DNA from: Streptomyces caniscabiei | GTDB lineage: Bacteria > Actinomycetota > Actinomycetes > Streptomycetales > Streptomycetaceae | Direction: 5' to 3' | Length of the DNA: 64,000 nucleotides | NCBI RefSeq assembly: GCF_014930365.1 | Contig: NZ_JABXWI010000002.1 | Coordinates: 582,108 to 646,107 of the forward strand | Shown here: in pieces, positions 46,711-55,397 of the stretch | Layout of the letters: each line of letters begins with the position of its first letter | How positions within the stretch are numbered: the stretch's first letter is position 1 | Position numbers and translations under genes: made by a program | The notes under the pieces: generated by a model | Database searches by the model: none | The model's input: only the letters and a program-made list of their open reading frames with translations | What the model was told of the DNA's origin: nothing

Positions 46711-47445
46711 ATGAGCAGTTCGAGTCTTGTACCGACGGACACCACCGCGGACGTCCGGGCGCGCGGGGCGGCGGCGGGGCGGCAGGTCGCGGTGCTTCCG
46801 GTCGGCAGCTACGAGCAGCACGGTCCGTATCTGCCGCTGGCCACCGACACGCTGGTCGCCTGCGCGATATCCCGGGAGATAGCCGCCGTGTACCCGGTGC
46901 ACCTCCTGCCGCCCGTGACCATCGCCTGCTCGCACGAGCACGCGGCCTGGCCCGGCACCGTCAGCATCTCCGCGACGACGCTGCACGCGATGGTGCGCGA
47001 CATCGCCGCGTCGCTGCGCGCGTCGGGCGTCGAGGCACTGGTCGTGGTGAACGGACACGGTGGGAATTATGTGCTGGGCAATGTCGTCCAGGAATCCACC
47101 GCGGCGGGACATCGAATGGCGCTTTTCCCGGCGATGGAGGACTGGGACGCCGCGCGTGAACGGGCGGGCGTAGAGACGTCGTTGCTCAGCGATATGCATG
47201 CGGGAGAAATCGAGACCTCCATACTTCTGCATTGCCACCCCGAATTGGTCCGTCCCGGTCACGAGACCACCGATTTCCTTGCCGACGACCGCCGTCATCT
47301 CCTCTCCCTCGGTATGTCGGCCTACACCGATTCCGGTGTGATCGGCCGTCCGTCCCTGGCGTCCGCCGCGAAGGGGAAGGAGTTGCTGGCAGGGTTCGTG
47401 GAATCCTTCGGAGCGTACTTCTCGTTGGTCACCTCGGACGCCTGA
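46711..47445 (+). CDS. Creatininase-family amidohydrolase, candidate formamide hydrolase (ArfB-like)
   Basis: A 244-aa metal-dependent amidohydrolase. Ligand motifs are all there: Glu35 and His37 in PVGSYEQHGPYLP, Asp46 in ATDT, His116 in NGHGGN, and Glu166/168 in DMHAGEIETS. Members include creatininase and ArfB, the archaeal deformylase acting on the FAPy-type product of GTP ring opening. Beside a FAPy-type GTP cyclohydrolase II, deformylation is the attractive guess. Parts (about 47040-47260) use more A/T-ending codons than neighbouring genes. Its 3' end overlaps the convergent gene by 124 bp. Confidence 0.88.
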   Translation: MSSSSLVPTDTTADVRARGAAAGRQVAVLPVGSYEQHGPYLPLATDTLVACAISREIAAVYPVHLLPPVTIACSHEHAAWPGTVSISATTLHAMVRDIAASLRASGVEALVVVNGHGGNYVLGNVVQESTAAGHRMALFPAMEDWDAARERAGVETSLLSDMHAGEIETSILLHCHPELVRPGHETTDFLADDRRHLLSLGMSAYTDSGVIGRPSLASAAKGKELLAGFVESFGAYFSLVTSDA

Positions 47446-48734
47446 CGGCGGGCGCGCAGGGAGCCGTACCAGCGTCCGACGAGCACGAGGGCTCCCGGCA
47501 GGGCGGCCGCGAAGCTGAGCACACCGTAGACGACGGCCACGGTCAGCCCCTGCGAGGCGCCCAGGCCGGCGGCGCCGAACGACCAGGCGGTGACGCCCTC
47601 CCGAGGGCCCCAGCCGCCGACGTTGAGCGGCAGGCTCATGGCGATCAGGGCCAGCAGCGCGAGGGGCAGCAGTTCCCGTGTCGTCGCGGCGGAGCCGGCG
47701 ACATCCGCGGCGAGCAGGAACGTCGCCACGTATCCGACCAGGACCGCCACCGACGAGAACAGCACGGCGGGTCCGCTGTCGCGGTTCAGCAGCACGCCGC
47801 GCGCCTCGGCGAGGACGGCCCTGATCCTGCGGCCCCGGCCGCCCGCGGAGGCGCTCGGCCTGCGGCCCATCCGGACCGCCGCCCAGATCGCCAGGGCGCC
47901 CAGCGCGGCGAGCGCCGTCAGTCCGGCCGCGTGGCGGGTCTGCTCCAGCACGGGGGACGGCAGCACCAGCAAAACCGTTACGCCCACGACGGCCAGCACC
48001 AACTGGCCCGCGGTGCGCTCGATCACCACCGCGCGTACGCCCCGGCCCATGTCGCCGGAGCTCTGTCCGTGCCGCACCGCCCGGTGCACGTCGCCGAGGA
48101 CACCGCCGGGCAGCGCCGCGTTCAGGAACAGCGCCCGGTAGTAGTCCGCGACGGCGGGGCCGAGCGGCAGCCGCAGCCCGAGCGCCCGGGTCACCGCGCA
48201 CCAGCGCCACGCGCTGAACACCGTGGTCAGCGCGCCGATCCCGACGGCCGCCGCGAGCGTCCCGCCGTCGATCCGGCGCAGCCCGTCGACGAAGACGCCG
48301 GTGCCCATCCGCCAGAACACGACCACGAGGATCGCCGTTCCGGCGAGGGTGCCGAAGTGGGTGCGCAGCGCACGGCCGAACCGGGAGCCGCGCCGGGACC
48401 CGGCGGGTGCCGGTCCGGGCTTCGCGGGCGCCGCACCCGGGATCCGCTCCGAGGCGGAGGGACCGTCGGACGCGACCGCCAGGGAAGGAGTGCGCGAACC
48501 CGCCCCGTCCGCCCGGTTCATCCCGTCCGAACGGGCCGATCGGTCCGTGTCCGGAGTGGACGTCGAGGTCGTCGGCCGTGGTGCGCGCGCGCCGGGTGTG
48601 AGCGCGCGGACCCGCGCCCGCGCACCCGGCGTGCCCGCCCTCACCCGGGCCCGTACTCCGCGCGGGCGCACGCGTATGCGGTCCTCCGTCGCCGGTGGAC
48701 GGGCCACGACCGTCTCCTCCACCGGTGCCGTCAT
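47322..48734 (-). CDS. Lysylphosphatidylglycerol-synthase-type (LPG_synthase_TM) membrane protein
   Basis: A 470-aa polytopic membrane protein of the UPF0104/flippase-like group. A basic, Pro/Thr/Arg-rich cytoplasmic N-terminus of about 125 residues is followed by about eight helices, with family signatures FSAWRWCAVTRALG, DYYRALFLNAALPGGVLGDVHRA (in part NAALPGGVLGDVHRA) and SLPLNVGGWGPREG. The aminoacyl-transferase domain of MprF is absent, leaving the flippase-like part. ATG at 48734 overlaps the methyltransferase stop (ATGA). Probably moves the lipid product of this cluster. Confidence 0.86.
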   Translation of the reverse strand: MTAPVEETVVARPPATEDRIRVRPRGVRARVRAGTPGARARVRALTPGARAPRPTTSTSTPDTDRSARSDGMNRADGAGSRTPSLAVASDGPSASERIPGAAPAKPGPAPAGSRRGSRFGRALRTHFGTLAGTAILVVVFWRMGTGVFVDGLRRIDGGTLAAAVGIGALTTVFSAWRWCAVTRALGLRLPLGPAVADYYRALFLNAALPGGVLGDVHRAVRHGQSSGDMGRGVRAVVIERTAGQLVLAVVGVTVLLVLPSPVLEQTRHAAGLTALAALGALAIWAAVRMGRRPSASAGGRGRRIRAVLAEARGVLLNRDSGPAVLFSSVAVLVGYVATFLLAADVAGSAATTRELLPLALLALIAMSLPLNVGGWGPREGVTAWSFGAAGLGASQGLTVAVVYGVLSFAAALPGALVLVGRWYGSLRARRQASEVTNEKYAPKDSTNPASNSFPFAADARDGRPITPESV

Positions 48735-49753
48735 GAGGCTCCGCCCTTCGGCCGGGGCAGCGCCAGGAGGTCGCTGTGGTGGACGACGACGCGGAGTTCA
48801 CCGGCCGCGTTGGCCGCGAGGCGCTCGCGGAGGTAGGCCTCGGCGCGCTCGGTGAGTTCGGGGCGCTGCTCGCACGCGGCACCGACCCAGCCGCGCAGCC
48901 ACTCCTCGGTGAGGGCGGTGTGCCGGGTGTCGAGCTGCCAGGGGCTCGGGTTGACCCGGACCGTGGCCCCCTGCTGGGCGAACGCCTCGCAGGCGACGGT
49001 GATCGCGTCCGGACCGAGCAGATCGCTCGCGCGCTGATGGGCGTTGAACGCCTCGGCGATCTCGGCGTCCAGGGGGTGCGCGGGGACGAGGTCCACCCGG
49101 CCCACGACGGAGAGCGTCAGCAGCGCGGGGACACCGGCGCCCGCGCAGGCCGCCGCGAGCGCCTCGATCTCCTCGCGGGTGAGGACGTCGAGCAGCGCGG
49201 ACGCCGTGACCAGCGAGGCACCGTCGAGGTCGGCCGCCGTCAGCCGTCCGATGTCACCGCGCCGCGTGGTGACCGTGACCGGGCTGCCGTCGGCGGCGGC
49301 GCGCGGCGCCCGCGCGACGGCCAGCCGCAGCAGGTTCGGGTCCTGGTCGTGCAGCACCCACCGCTGGGCGCCGTCCAGCCGGGGCGCGAGCCAGCGGCCC
49401 ATCGAGCCGGTGCCGCAGCCGAGGTCGTGCACGGTCAGCCCGGTGGCACGACCGGGCAGGTTGGCGAGGCGGATGCGCAGCGGGTCCAGCAGGTCCACCG
49501 CGCGGGCGTCGGCGTCGGCGCTCTCGCGCAACTCCAGCCACTGCGGCGCGTACTGGTGGTCCTCGGGCGCGGGCGTGTCTCCCCCGCGTCCCGCCATGCT
49601 CAACACCCCGCCGGCGGCGGCCGGGGTCCCCCCGGCAGCGGCGGGCCCCGGGGTGACCGGCGTGCCCGACGAAGGGGACGCCCCCGTGGGCAGCGGTCCC
49701 CCCGTCGACAGGGGCCCGCCCGCGGACATGGTCATATCGGCAGAAGTGGTCAT
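48731..49753 (-). CDS. Class I SAM-dependent methyltransferase
   Basis: A 340-aa protein. The first 60 residues are a low-complexity Gly/Pro/Thr stretch; then comes the SAM-binding motif VHDLGCGTGSMGRWLAPRL, WVLHDQDPNLLRLA for motif II and LVTASALLDVLTREE after motif III. ATG at 49753 overlaps the glycosyltransferase stop by four bases, and its stop overlaps the next gene, so it is in the middle of a tightly coupled operon. The acceptor is unknown. Confidence 0.87.
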   Translation of the reverse strand: MTTSADMTMSAGGPLSTGGPLPTGASPSSGTPVTPGPAAAGGTPAAAGGVLSMAGRGGDTPAPEDHQYAPQWLELRESADADARAVDLLDPLRIRLANLPGRATGLTVHDLGCGTGSMGRWLAPRLDGAQRWVLHDQDPNLLRLAVARAPRAAADGSPVTVTTRRGDIGRLTAADLDGASLVTASALLDVLTREEIEALAAACAGAGVPALLTLSVVGRVDLVPAHPLDAEIAEAFNAHQRASDLLGPDAITVACEAFAQQGATVRVNPSPWQLDTRHTALTEEWLRGWVGAACEQRPELTERAEAYLRERLAANAAGELRVVVHHSDLLALPRPKGGAS

Positions 49754-51027
49754 GCCGCCCTCCGAGGTTCGTGCCTGAGCCTGCCCAGCACATGGGCCAG
49801 GCTGCGGGCGGTGGTCGCCCACCCGTCCAGCGCGGCCCTGCGCCCGCGCGCGGCCGCCTTCAGCCGACGCCGTACATCGGCCTCCCCGAACCAGCCGCGC
49901 AGCTCCGCGGCGATGGCCGCGGGGTTCTCCGGCGGGACGAGGATGCCGGGCACCCCGCCGTCGGGGGCGCGGCCGACGGCCTCGGGAAGACCGCCGACGT
50001 CCGTGGCCAGAACGGGGATACCGCGCGCGAGGGCCTCGGTGACCGCCATGCCGTACGTCTCGGCGTAGGAGGTGAGGACCATCAGGTCGGCGGCGGCGTA
50101 GCTGGCGTCGAGTTCCGCGCCCGCCTGCGGTCCGGCGAGGTGGAAGCGGTCCTCCAGGCCGAACTTCGCGATCAGCGAGCGGATGTGGTCGACGTACTCG
50201 GGCTCCTGGTCGAGGCCGCCGACCAGGACGCAGCTCCAGCGCAGTTCGGTGACGGTCGCGAGGGCCTCCACCAGCCGGTGCTGCCCCTTGCGCGGGGTGA
50301 CCGCGGCCACGCACAGCAGCCGGGAGACGCCGTCGGTGCCGGAGGCGAGGGGCGCGATGTCGGCGCCGGGGGCGGCGACATGGACCCGCTCGGGGGCGAG
50401 TCCGTGGTGTGACACGAGTCTGCGGACCGCCCACTCGCTGGTCGCGATCACTGCGGACACGCCCCGCAGGGTGGTGCGTTCCTTGGCGTCGAGTTCGGCG
50501 GCGAGTTCGGGCTCCAGGCCGGTCTCGTCGCCGAGCGGCAGATGCACCAGCACGGCCAGGCAGAGGCGTTCGGCCTCGGGGAGGACGATCTCGGGGACAC
50601 CGCAGGCGACCAGTCCGTCGAGGAGGACCACGGTGCCGTCGGGGAGTTCGCTCAGCGTACGGGCGAGTTCGGCGCGGGCCGTCTCGTCCGGGCGCGGCCA
50701 GCTGCCGTCGATCGCGTGCTTGTGCACCTGCCAGCCGAAGCCGGGCAGGTCGAGGCAGATCCGCCGGTCGTAGGCGTTGCCGCCGCTGGGCCGGGTGGGG
50801 TCGTCGACGCCGCCCGGCATCACGAAGTGCACGGAACGCAGCGACATGGGGATGATCGCGGCGTTCTTCAGCGCCGCGTTCTGCACGGGCACATAGCCGA
50901 GCCTCACGTGCTCTCCCCCGTTCGCCTGGGCCCCGCCCTTCACCTGGGCGCCGCTTACCCCGTCCGTGGCACCGGATGCCTGCGCGGTGGTGCCGACGAC
51001 CGCCCGGTCGATGGTCACGTCGGTCAC
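49750..51027 (-). CDS. Family 4 glycosyltransferase (GT-B fold)
   Basis: A 425-aa retaining glycosyltransferase. The C-terminal donor domain shows [64 protein letters not shown] (in part [17 protein letters not shown], the EX7E motif) typical of GT4. The N-terminal acceptor domain contains [22 protein letters not shown] at 51027 overlaps the PTPS stop. In a cluster with a CDP-alcohol transferase, the acceptor may be a lipid or the pyrimidine/pterin product. Confidence 0.9.
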   Translation of the reverse strand: MTDVTIDRAVVGTTAQASGATDGVSGAQVKGGAQANGGEHVRLGYVPVQNAALKNAAIIPMSLRSVHFVMPGGVDDPTRPSGGNAYDRRICLDLPGFGWQVHKHAIDGSWPRPDETARAELARTLSELPDGTVVLLDGLVACGVPEIVLPEAERLCLAVLVHLPLGDETGLEPELAAELDAKERTTLRGVSAVIATSEWAVRRLVSHHGLAPERVHVAAPGADIAPLASGTDGVSRLLCVAAVTPRKGQHRLVEALATVTELRWSCVLVGGLDQEPEYVDHIRSLIAKFGLEDRFHLAGPQAGAELDASYAAADLMVLTSYAETYGMAVTEALARGIPVLATDVGGLPEAVGRAPDGGVPGILVPPENPAAIAAELRGWFGEADVRRRLKAAARGRRAALDGWATTARSLAHVLGRLRHEPRRAA

Positions 51028-51422
51028 AGGGCACGCTCGTAACTCGCCCAGGCGATGTGCGACTCGTGCAGGGTGACCGTGAGGTTCGCGATGCCCTTGG
51101 CGTTCTCCCCGAGGGCGCCCTTGTGGATCCGCTCGGCGAGCCGGTCGGCGATCACCTTGGCCAGGAACTCCGTGGAGGTGTTGGTGTTGGCGAAGGCGGG
51201 CTCGTTGTCGAGGTTGCGGTAGTTCAACTCGCTCACCACGGCACCGAGCTCCTGGGTGGCCAGCCCGATGTCTACGACGATGTTGTCGTCGTCCAGTTCG
51301 GCGCGCCGGAAGGTGGCGTCCACGAGGAACGTGGCGCCGTGCAGGCGCTGCGCGGGTCCGAAGACCTCCCCGCGGAAGCTGTGGGCGATCATGATGTGAT
51401 CGCGAACGGTGATGCTGAACAA
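51024..51422 (-). CDS. Divergent, cysteine-less 6-pyruvoyl-tetrahydropterin-synthase-like protein
   Basis: A 132-aa single T-fold protein, starting at TTG 51422, which has GGAGGG seven bases upstream; the protein then reads (M)[23 protein letters not shown]/QueD enzymes bind zinc by one His plus HxH and use a catalytic Cys. Here His14 (AHSF) and His28 remain, but the HGH motif is HGA (Ala30), and there is no Cys anywhere. LNYRNLDN and [12 protein letters not shown] match the later conserved blocks. The chemistry is therefore probably not that of QueD. Overlaps the glycosyltransferase start. Confidence 0.85.
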   Translation of the reverse strand: MFSITVRDHIMIAHSFRGEVFGPAQRLHGATFLVDATFRRAELDDDNIVVDIGLATQELGAVVSELNYRNLDNEPAFANTNTSTEFLAKVIADRLAERIHKGALGENAKGIANLTVTLHESHIAWASYERAL

Positions 51423-51578
51423 CGGACGACCCTCCAGTGCGGTACGTCTGCCCCCGGGCCGGGGCATGCCGTGTAGTACGGCTGCTCCCTACCCGTTGTT
51501 CAGCCGAGTTTTCCGGTTTCTTCGGAGGTCAGCGTTCCGTTCGGGCAGTTCAGGGGTGGGTGGGACGAACCGGAACAC

Positions 51579-51595
51579 GTGACCCACCGGGTCAC
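51579..51595 (-). terminator. Small hairpin at the end of the MDR gene
   Basis: GTGACCC-ACC-GGGTCAC, a perfect 7-bp stem with a 3-base loop, overlapping the MDR stop codon. A weak terminator or attenuator before the PTPS gene. Confidence 0.35.
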
Positions 51596-52572
51596 TCCAC
51601 GTCGTAGCGGACCCGGTGGCACATCGCCGGCAGTTCTCCGCTCGCGAGCTTCGGCAGGACGTCGGGGAGTTCGTCGAAGGCGCACTCTCCGGTGACGAGG
51701 GCGTCGAAGCGGGCGTCGGCGAGGAGTTCGAGGGCGAGCGCCATCCGGTCCGCGTACGTCCGTCCGACGCGTCCGGCCGGGGAGACGGTTCCCACCTGGC
51801 TGCTGCGGACGGTGAGCCGGCGCGAGTGGAAGGCCTCGCCGAGGGGCAGGGCGATGCGGCGGTCGCCGTACCAGCTCAGCTCGATGACCGTGCCCTCGGC
51901 GGCGAGGAGTTCGAGGGAGCGGACGAGGCCCTGTTCGCTGGCGCTGGCGTGCACGACGAGGTCGCACTCGCCCAGCGCGTCCTCGGGCAGCGCGAAGTCC
52001 ACGCCGAGGGCGCGGGCGATCCCGGCGCGCGCCGGATCCGCGTCGACGAGCTGGACGCGTACGCCCGGGTAGCGCGCGAGGAGCGCGGCGACCGAGCAGC
52101 CGACCATGCCGCCGCCGACGACGGCGATCCGGTCCCCGATGAGGGGCGCGGCGTCCCACAGGGCGTTGACTGCGGTCTCCACGGTGCCGGCCAGGACGGC
52201 CCGCGCCGCCGGGACGGACTCCGGCACGACGGTGACGGCGCTCGCGGGAACGACGTAGCGGCTCTGGTGCGGATACAGGCAGAAGACGGTCCGGCCGACC
52301 AGTGCGTCGGGCCCCTCTTCCACCCGACCGACGCTGAGGTAGCCGTACTTCACGGGAGCGGGAAAGTCGCCCTCCTGGAAGGGCGCGCGCATGGTCGCGC
52401 GCTGGTTCTCGGGTACGTGGCCGCGGAACACGAGCGTCTCGGTGCCCCGGCTGACTCCTGAGTACAGCGCGCGGACCAGGACCTCGCCGTCGGCGGGGGC
52501 GGCGAGGGTCTCCGTCCGGATCTCGCCCTGCCCCGGGGAGCGTAGCCAGAAGGCATTGGCTGTCGGTTTCAT
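51592..52572 (-). CDS. MDR-superfamily dehydrogenase lacking the catalytic zinc Cys (BchC-like)
   Basis: A 326-aa medium-chain dehydrogenase/reductase. The Rossmann motif is VVGGGMVGCSVAALL. Where zinc alcohol dehydrogenases have GxCxTD, this has YSGVSRGTETLVFRG, as in BchC-type dehydrogenases, so zinc-independent or altered catalysis is likely. ATG at 52572. First gene of the minus-strand cluster; 169 bp separate it from the PTPS gene. Probably oxidises or reduces an intermediate of the cluster's product. Confidence 0.85.
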   Translation of the reverse strand: MKPTANAFWLRSPGQGEIRTETLAAPADGEVLVRALYSGVSRGTETLVFRGHVPENQRATMRAPFQEGDFPAPVKYGYLSVGRVEEGPDALVGRTVFCLYPHQSRYVVPASAVTVVPESVPAARAVLAGTVETAVNALWDAAPLIGDRIAVVGGGMVGCSVAALLARYPGVRVQLVDADPARAGIARALGVDFALPEDALGECDLVVHASASEQGLVRSLELLAAEGTVIELSWYGDRRIALPLGEAFHSRRLTVRSSQVGTVSPAGRVGRTYADRMALALELLADARFDALVTGECAFDELPDVLPKLASGELPAMCHRVRYDVE

Positions 52573-52679
52573 GTGCGTCTCCGTGAACGGTCGAGCGGTT
52601 CGCCACGTACGCAGCGGTGGAAGTTCGCGGACACGGTACGCGGCGATGATCCACTTGTCACACGTTCGGAAGGTATGCG

Positions 52680-53480
52680 GTGGCCCTGATCAACACATAC
52701 GACGGCCGGCTGTTGCTCTCGGAGACGACCGTGGGCGCCGGCGCCCAGGTGCTGCTCCTCGCCTTCCTGGGCACGGCGATCGGACTGGGCCCGGTGGGCT
52801 GGCTGACCGGGCTGGCCTTCGGGCTCGCCACCTGGGCGGTCCTCAACCGCGCACTGCTGCGCACCCGGACCCGTACCTTCGGCCCGGCCAACCGCGTCAC
52901 GCTCGGGCGGGCGATACTCGTCGGCGCCGTCACCGCGCTGGTCGCCGACTCCTTCCAGAGCTCGCCGCCCGTCTCGCTCTTCGTCGGGCTGACCGCCGTG
53001 GCGCTGATCCTCGACGGTGTCGACGGCCAGGTGGCCCGGCGCACGAACACCTCGACCGCGCTGGGCGCGCGCTTCGACATGGAGGTCGACGCGTTCCTGA
53101 TCCTGGTGCTGAGCGTGTACGTCGCGATGTCGATGGGCCCGTGGGTGCTGCTGATCGGTCTCATGCGGTACGTCTTCGTGGCCGCCGCCAAGGTCGCCCC
53201 GTGGCTGAACAACTCGTTGCCGCACAGCATGGCCCGCAAGACGGTCGCCGCCGTCCAGGGTGTGTTCCTGCTGGTCGCCGCCTCCGGTCTGCTGCCGTAC
53301 GTGGCGGGCTTCGGCCTGGTCGCGCTGGCGCTGGGCTCGCTGCTCTGGTCGTTCGGGCGGGACGTGGTCTGGCTGTTCCACAACCGGGCGGGCCACGGCG
53401 CGCCGCTGGCCACGGCGACCGTCGACGAGCCGGTGACCGTGACCATCGAGCGCAGGGCGGCCGAGCTCGTCACGAGCTGA
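52680..53480 (+). CDS. CDP-alcohol phosphatidyltransferase family membrane protein
   Basis: A 266-aa integral membrane enzyme that transfers a phosphoalcohol from a CDP donor. The full signature DGx2ARx8Gx3Dx3D is present as DGVDGQVARRTNTSTALG followed by ARFDMEVD. Several hydrophobic helices surround it (VLLLAFLGTAIGLG, ALVADSFQSS..., LLVAASGLLPYVAG). GTG at 52680 with GGAAGG upstream. It is divergent from the MDR gene across 107 bp, completing the presumed lipid-modifying cluster. Confidence 0.9.
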   Translation: MALINTYDGRLLLSETTVGAGAQVLLLAFLGTAIGLGPVGWLTGLAFGLATWAVLNRALLRTRTRTFGPANRVTLGRAILVGAVTALVADSFQSSPPVSLFVGLTAVALILDGVDGQVARRTNTSTALGARFDMEVDAFLILVLSVYVAMSMGPWVLLIGLMRYVFVAAAKVAPWLNNSLPHSMARKTVAAVQGVFLLVAASGLLPYVAGFGLVALALGSLLWSFGRDVVWLFHNRAGHGAPLATATVDEPVTVTIERRAAELVTS

Positions 53481-53724
53481 GCCGGCCAGTCCTCGACACC
53501 GAGGCGGCACAGGCATCGAACACCGCACGCACCGCCGGCCCCGAGGCCGCCCCGCCCCACGACGAACCACCGCTGTACGGCCCGACGCTCGACCGCCCGG
53601 ATTCCCCCGGGCCGGCGCTCGACCGGCCAGATTCCCCCGGGCCGGGGCTCGACCGGCCGGGGCTCGACGGACCGGGGTTCGACCGACCGGCGCTCGACCG
53701 ACCGGCGCCCGACCGACCGAGGCT

Positions 53725-53945
53725 CGACCGACCGGAGTTCGACGGACCGGCGCCCCAACACCCCGCGTCCCTTTGCCCGGCGCCCGACCTGCCGGCGCCC
53801 GACGGACCGGGGTTCGACCGACCGAGGCTCGACCGACCGAGGCCCGACCGACCCGAGCCCGACCGACCGGAGTTCGACGGACCGGCGCCCCAACACCCCG
53901 CGTCCCTTTGCCCGGCGCCCGACCTGCCGGCGCCCGACGGACCGG
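53725..53945. repeat. Exact 86-bp direct duplication, 135 bp apart
   Basis: Bases 53725-53810 recur unchanged at 53860-53945. Each copy contains CCCCGCGTCCCTTTGCCCGG and flanking GACCGACCGG-type units. This shows recent amplification inside the minisatellite. Confidence 0.85.
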
Positions 53946-54292
53946 CGCCCGACCTGCCGGCGCTCCACCGAGCGGAGTTCGATCGACCGGGGCTTCACCG
54001 CCCCGCGTCCCTTCGCCCCGCCCGCCCCGCGCCCCTCCGCCCCGCGCCCGACCGACCGGCACTCGACCGCCCGGCGCTCGACGCTCGACGAACCGCCGCC
54101 CCACCGCCCCACACCCCACCGCCCAGCGCTCGACGAACCACCACCCCACCGCCCCACGCCCCACGCCCCCCGACCGCCCGGCGCTCGACGCTCGACGAAC
54201 CGCCGCCCCACCGCCCCACGCCCCACCGCCCGGCGCTCGACGAACCGGCGCCCCCAACGCCCCCCCCACCCCTCCGCCCGGCGCCCGGCGCA

Positions 54293-54327
54293 CCCCCAGC
54301 CCCCAGCCCCCAGCCCCCAGCCCCCAG
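54293..54327. repeat. Five tandem CCCCCAG heptamers
   Basis: Five perfect 7-bp units end 8 bases before the stop codon of the convergent oxidoreductase gene. A simple-sequence tract prone to slippage. Confidence 0.9.
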
Positions 54328-54335
54328 CCGAGGAT

Positions 54336-55316
54336 TCAGTCGACCGTGAGGACGATCTTTCCGGTCGTGCGGTCGGTCTCCCCGAGGGCGTGGGCCTTGG
54401 CCGCCTCCGCCAGCGGGAAGGTCGCGTCGACATGGGCCCGCAGCTTCCCCTGCTCGACGAGGGCCGCGATGGCCCGCATCCCCGCCTGGTCGGCCTCGAC
54501 CAGCAGCTTCTCCAGCCGTGCGCCCCGCGCGGCGGCCCTCTCGGCGTCCTCCTCCCCGCCGACCGGCAGGATCGAGACGAGGGTGCCGCCCTGCCCGAGC
54601 ACGTCCACGGATCGCGTGCGGACGTCCCCGGCGAGGGTGTCCAGCACGACATCGACCTCCCCGGCCGCCTCCACGAAGTCCGTGGTCCGGTAGTCGATCA
54701 GCTCGTCCGCGCCCAGCTCGCGCAGCAGCTCGTGCTTGCCGGCGCTGGCCGTACCGATGGCGTACGCGCCGCGCGCCTTCGCGATCTGCACGGCGAGATG
54801 GCCCACTCCCCCGGCGGCGGCGTGGATCAGGACCCGCTGCCCCTCCCGGACGTCGGCGGTGTCGACGAGCGCCTGGTACGCGGTGAGCGCGGCCAGCGGC
54901 AGGGCGCCGGCCTGGACGTGGTCGACGTTCGACGGCTTGGGGGCGAAGGCCCGGGCCGGCCCCTTGGCGTACTCGGCGTAGGCGCCCGCGCCGTGCGGGT
55001 AGGGCAGCATGCCGAACACCTCGTCGCCGGCCTCGAACAGGGTGACCCCGAGGCCGACCTGCTCGACGACGCCCGAGACGTCCCAGCCGAGCACCGGCAG
55101 CGGCTCGGGGTGCCACAGTCCGAAGGCACGGTTCTTCCAGTCGGTCGGGTTGACGCCGGCCGCGTGCACCCGGACCAGGATCTCGCCCGGCCCCGGCACG
55201 GGACGCGGCAGTTCGGCCTCCCTCAGTACCTCCGGTCCGCCGAAGGCGTCCTGGGTCATCGCTCGCATGGTGGTGGTGGCGTCGCCGCCGCTGGTGTTCT
55301 CGGTGGTGTCGGTCAT
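54336..55316 (-). CDS. NADP-dependent quinone-oxidoreductase-like MDR protein
   Basis: A 326-aa zinc-free MDR enzyme of the QOR type: FGGPEVLREAELPRPVPGPGE, VHAAGVNPTDWKNR, GWDVSGVVEQVG, and the NADP loop IHAAAGGVGHLAVQIAKARGA (in part AAAGGVGHLAVQIAK). ATG at 55316. It is divergent from a GlxA-type regulator across 81 bp bearing a long palindrome; such pairs usually handle reactive carbonyls or quinones. Confidence 0.92.
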   Translation of the reverse strand: MTDTTENTSGGDATTTMRAMTQDAFGGPEVLREAELPRPVPGPGEILVRVHAAGVNPTDWKNRAFGLWHPEPLPVLGWDVSGVVEQVGLGVTLFEAGDEVFGMLPYPHGAGAYAEYAKGPARAFAPKPSNVDHVQAGALPLAALTAYQALVDTADVREGQRVLIHAAAGGVGHLAVQIAKARGAYAIGTASAGKHELLRELGADELIDYRTTDFVEAAGEVDVVLDTLAGDVRTRSVDVLGQGGTLVSILPVGGEEDAERAAARGARLEKLLVEADQAGMRAIAALVEQGKLRAHVDATFPLAEAAKAHALGETDRTTGKIVLTVD

Positions 55317-55352
55317 GCGGTCCAGCCTGCGGGGGCACGACGATCACGACAA

Positions 55353-55387
55353 TGGCACGATGGCCATCATTCGATGGGATCGTGCCA
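55353..55387. promoter_or_regulatory. Nested palindromic operator between oxidoreductase and GlxA-type regulator
   Basis: Outer arms TGGCACGAT (55353-55361) and ATCGTGCCA (55379-55387) are exact complements; inner arms CCATC (55364-55368) and GATGG (55373-55377) also match. The site ends 10 bases before the regulator's ATG, so binding would control both divergent genes. Confidence 0.6.
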
Positions 55388-55397
55388 CACTGGTCGT

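Larger units (their letters stand above)
53481..54335. other. Gene-free tandem-repeat tract between convergent genes
   Basis: These 855 bases carry no gene I can support. Most of it is degenerate 15-bp units (CTCGACCGACCGGCG-like) which, if read on the plus strand, give DRPxL pentapeptides. Frames stay open on both strands only because of the repeat's composition. Within it are an 86-bp exact duplication and five 7-bp units. Confidence 0.75.

Noticed and set aside
53481..54349. Plus-strand DRPxL-repeat protein
   Set aside because: No start signal of its own, frames open on both strands, and the composition is that of a minisatellite. It could be revisited with proteomic data.
54390..55397. 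Upstream extension of the GlxA-type regulator
   Set aside because: Antisense to the quinone oxidoreductase gene; the family N-terminus begins at ATG 55398.
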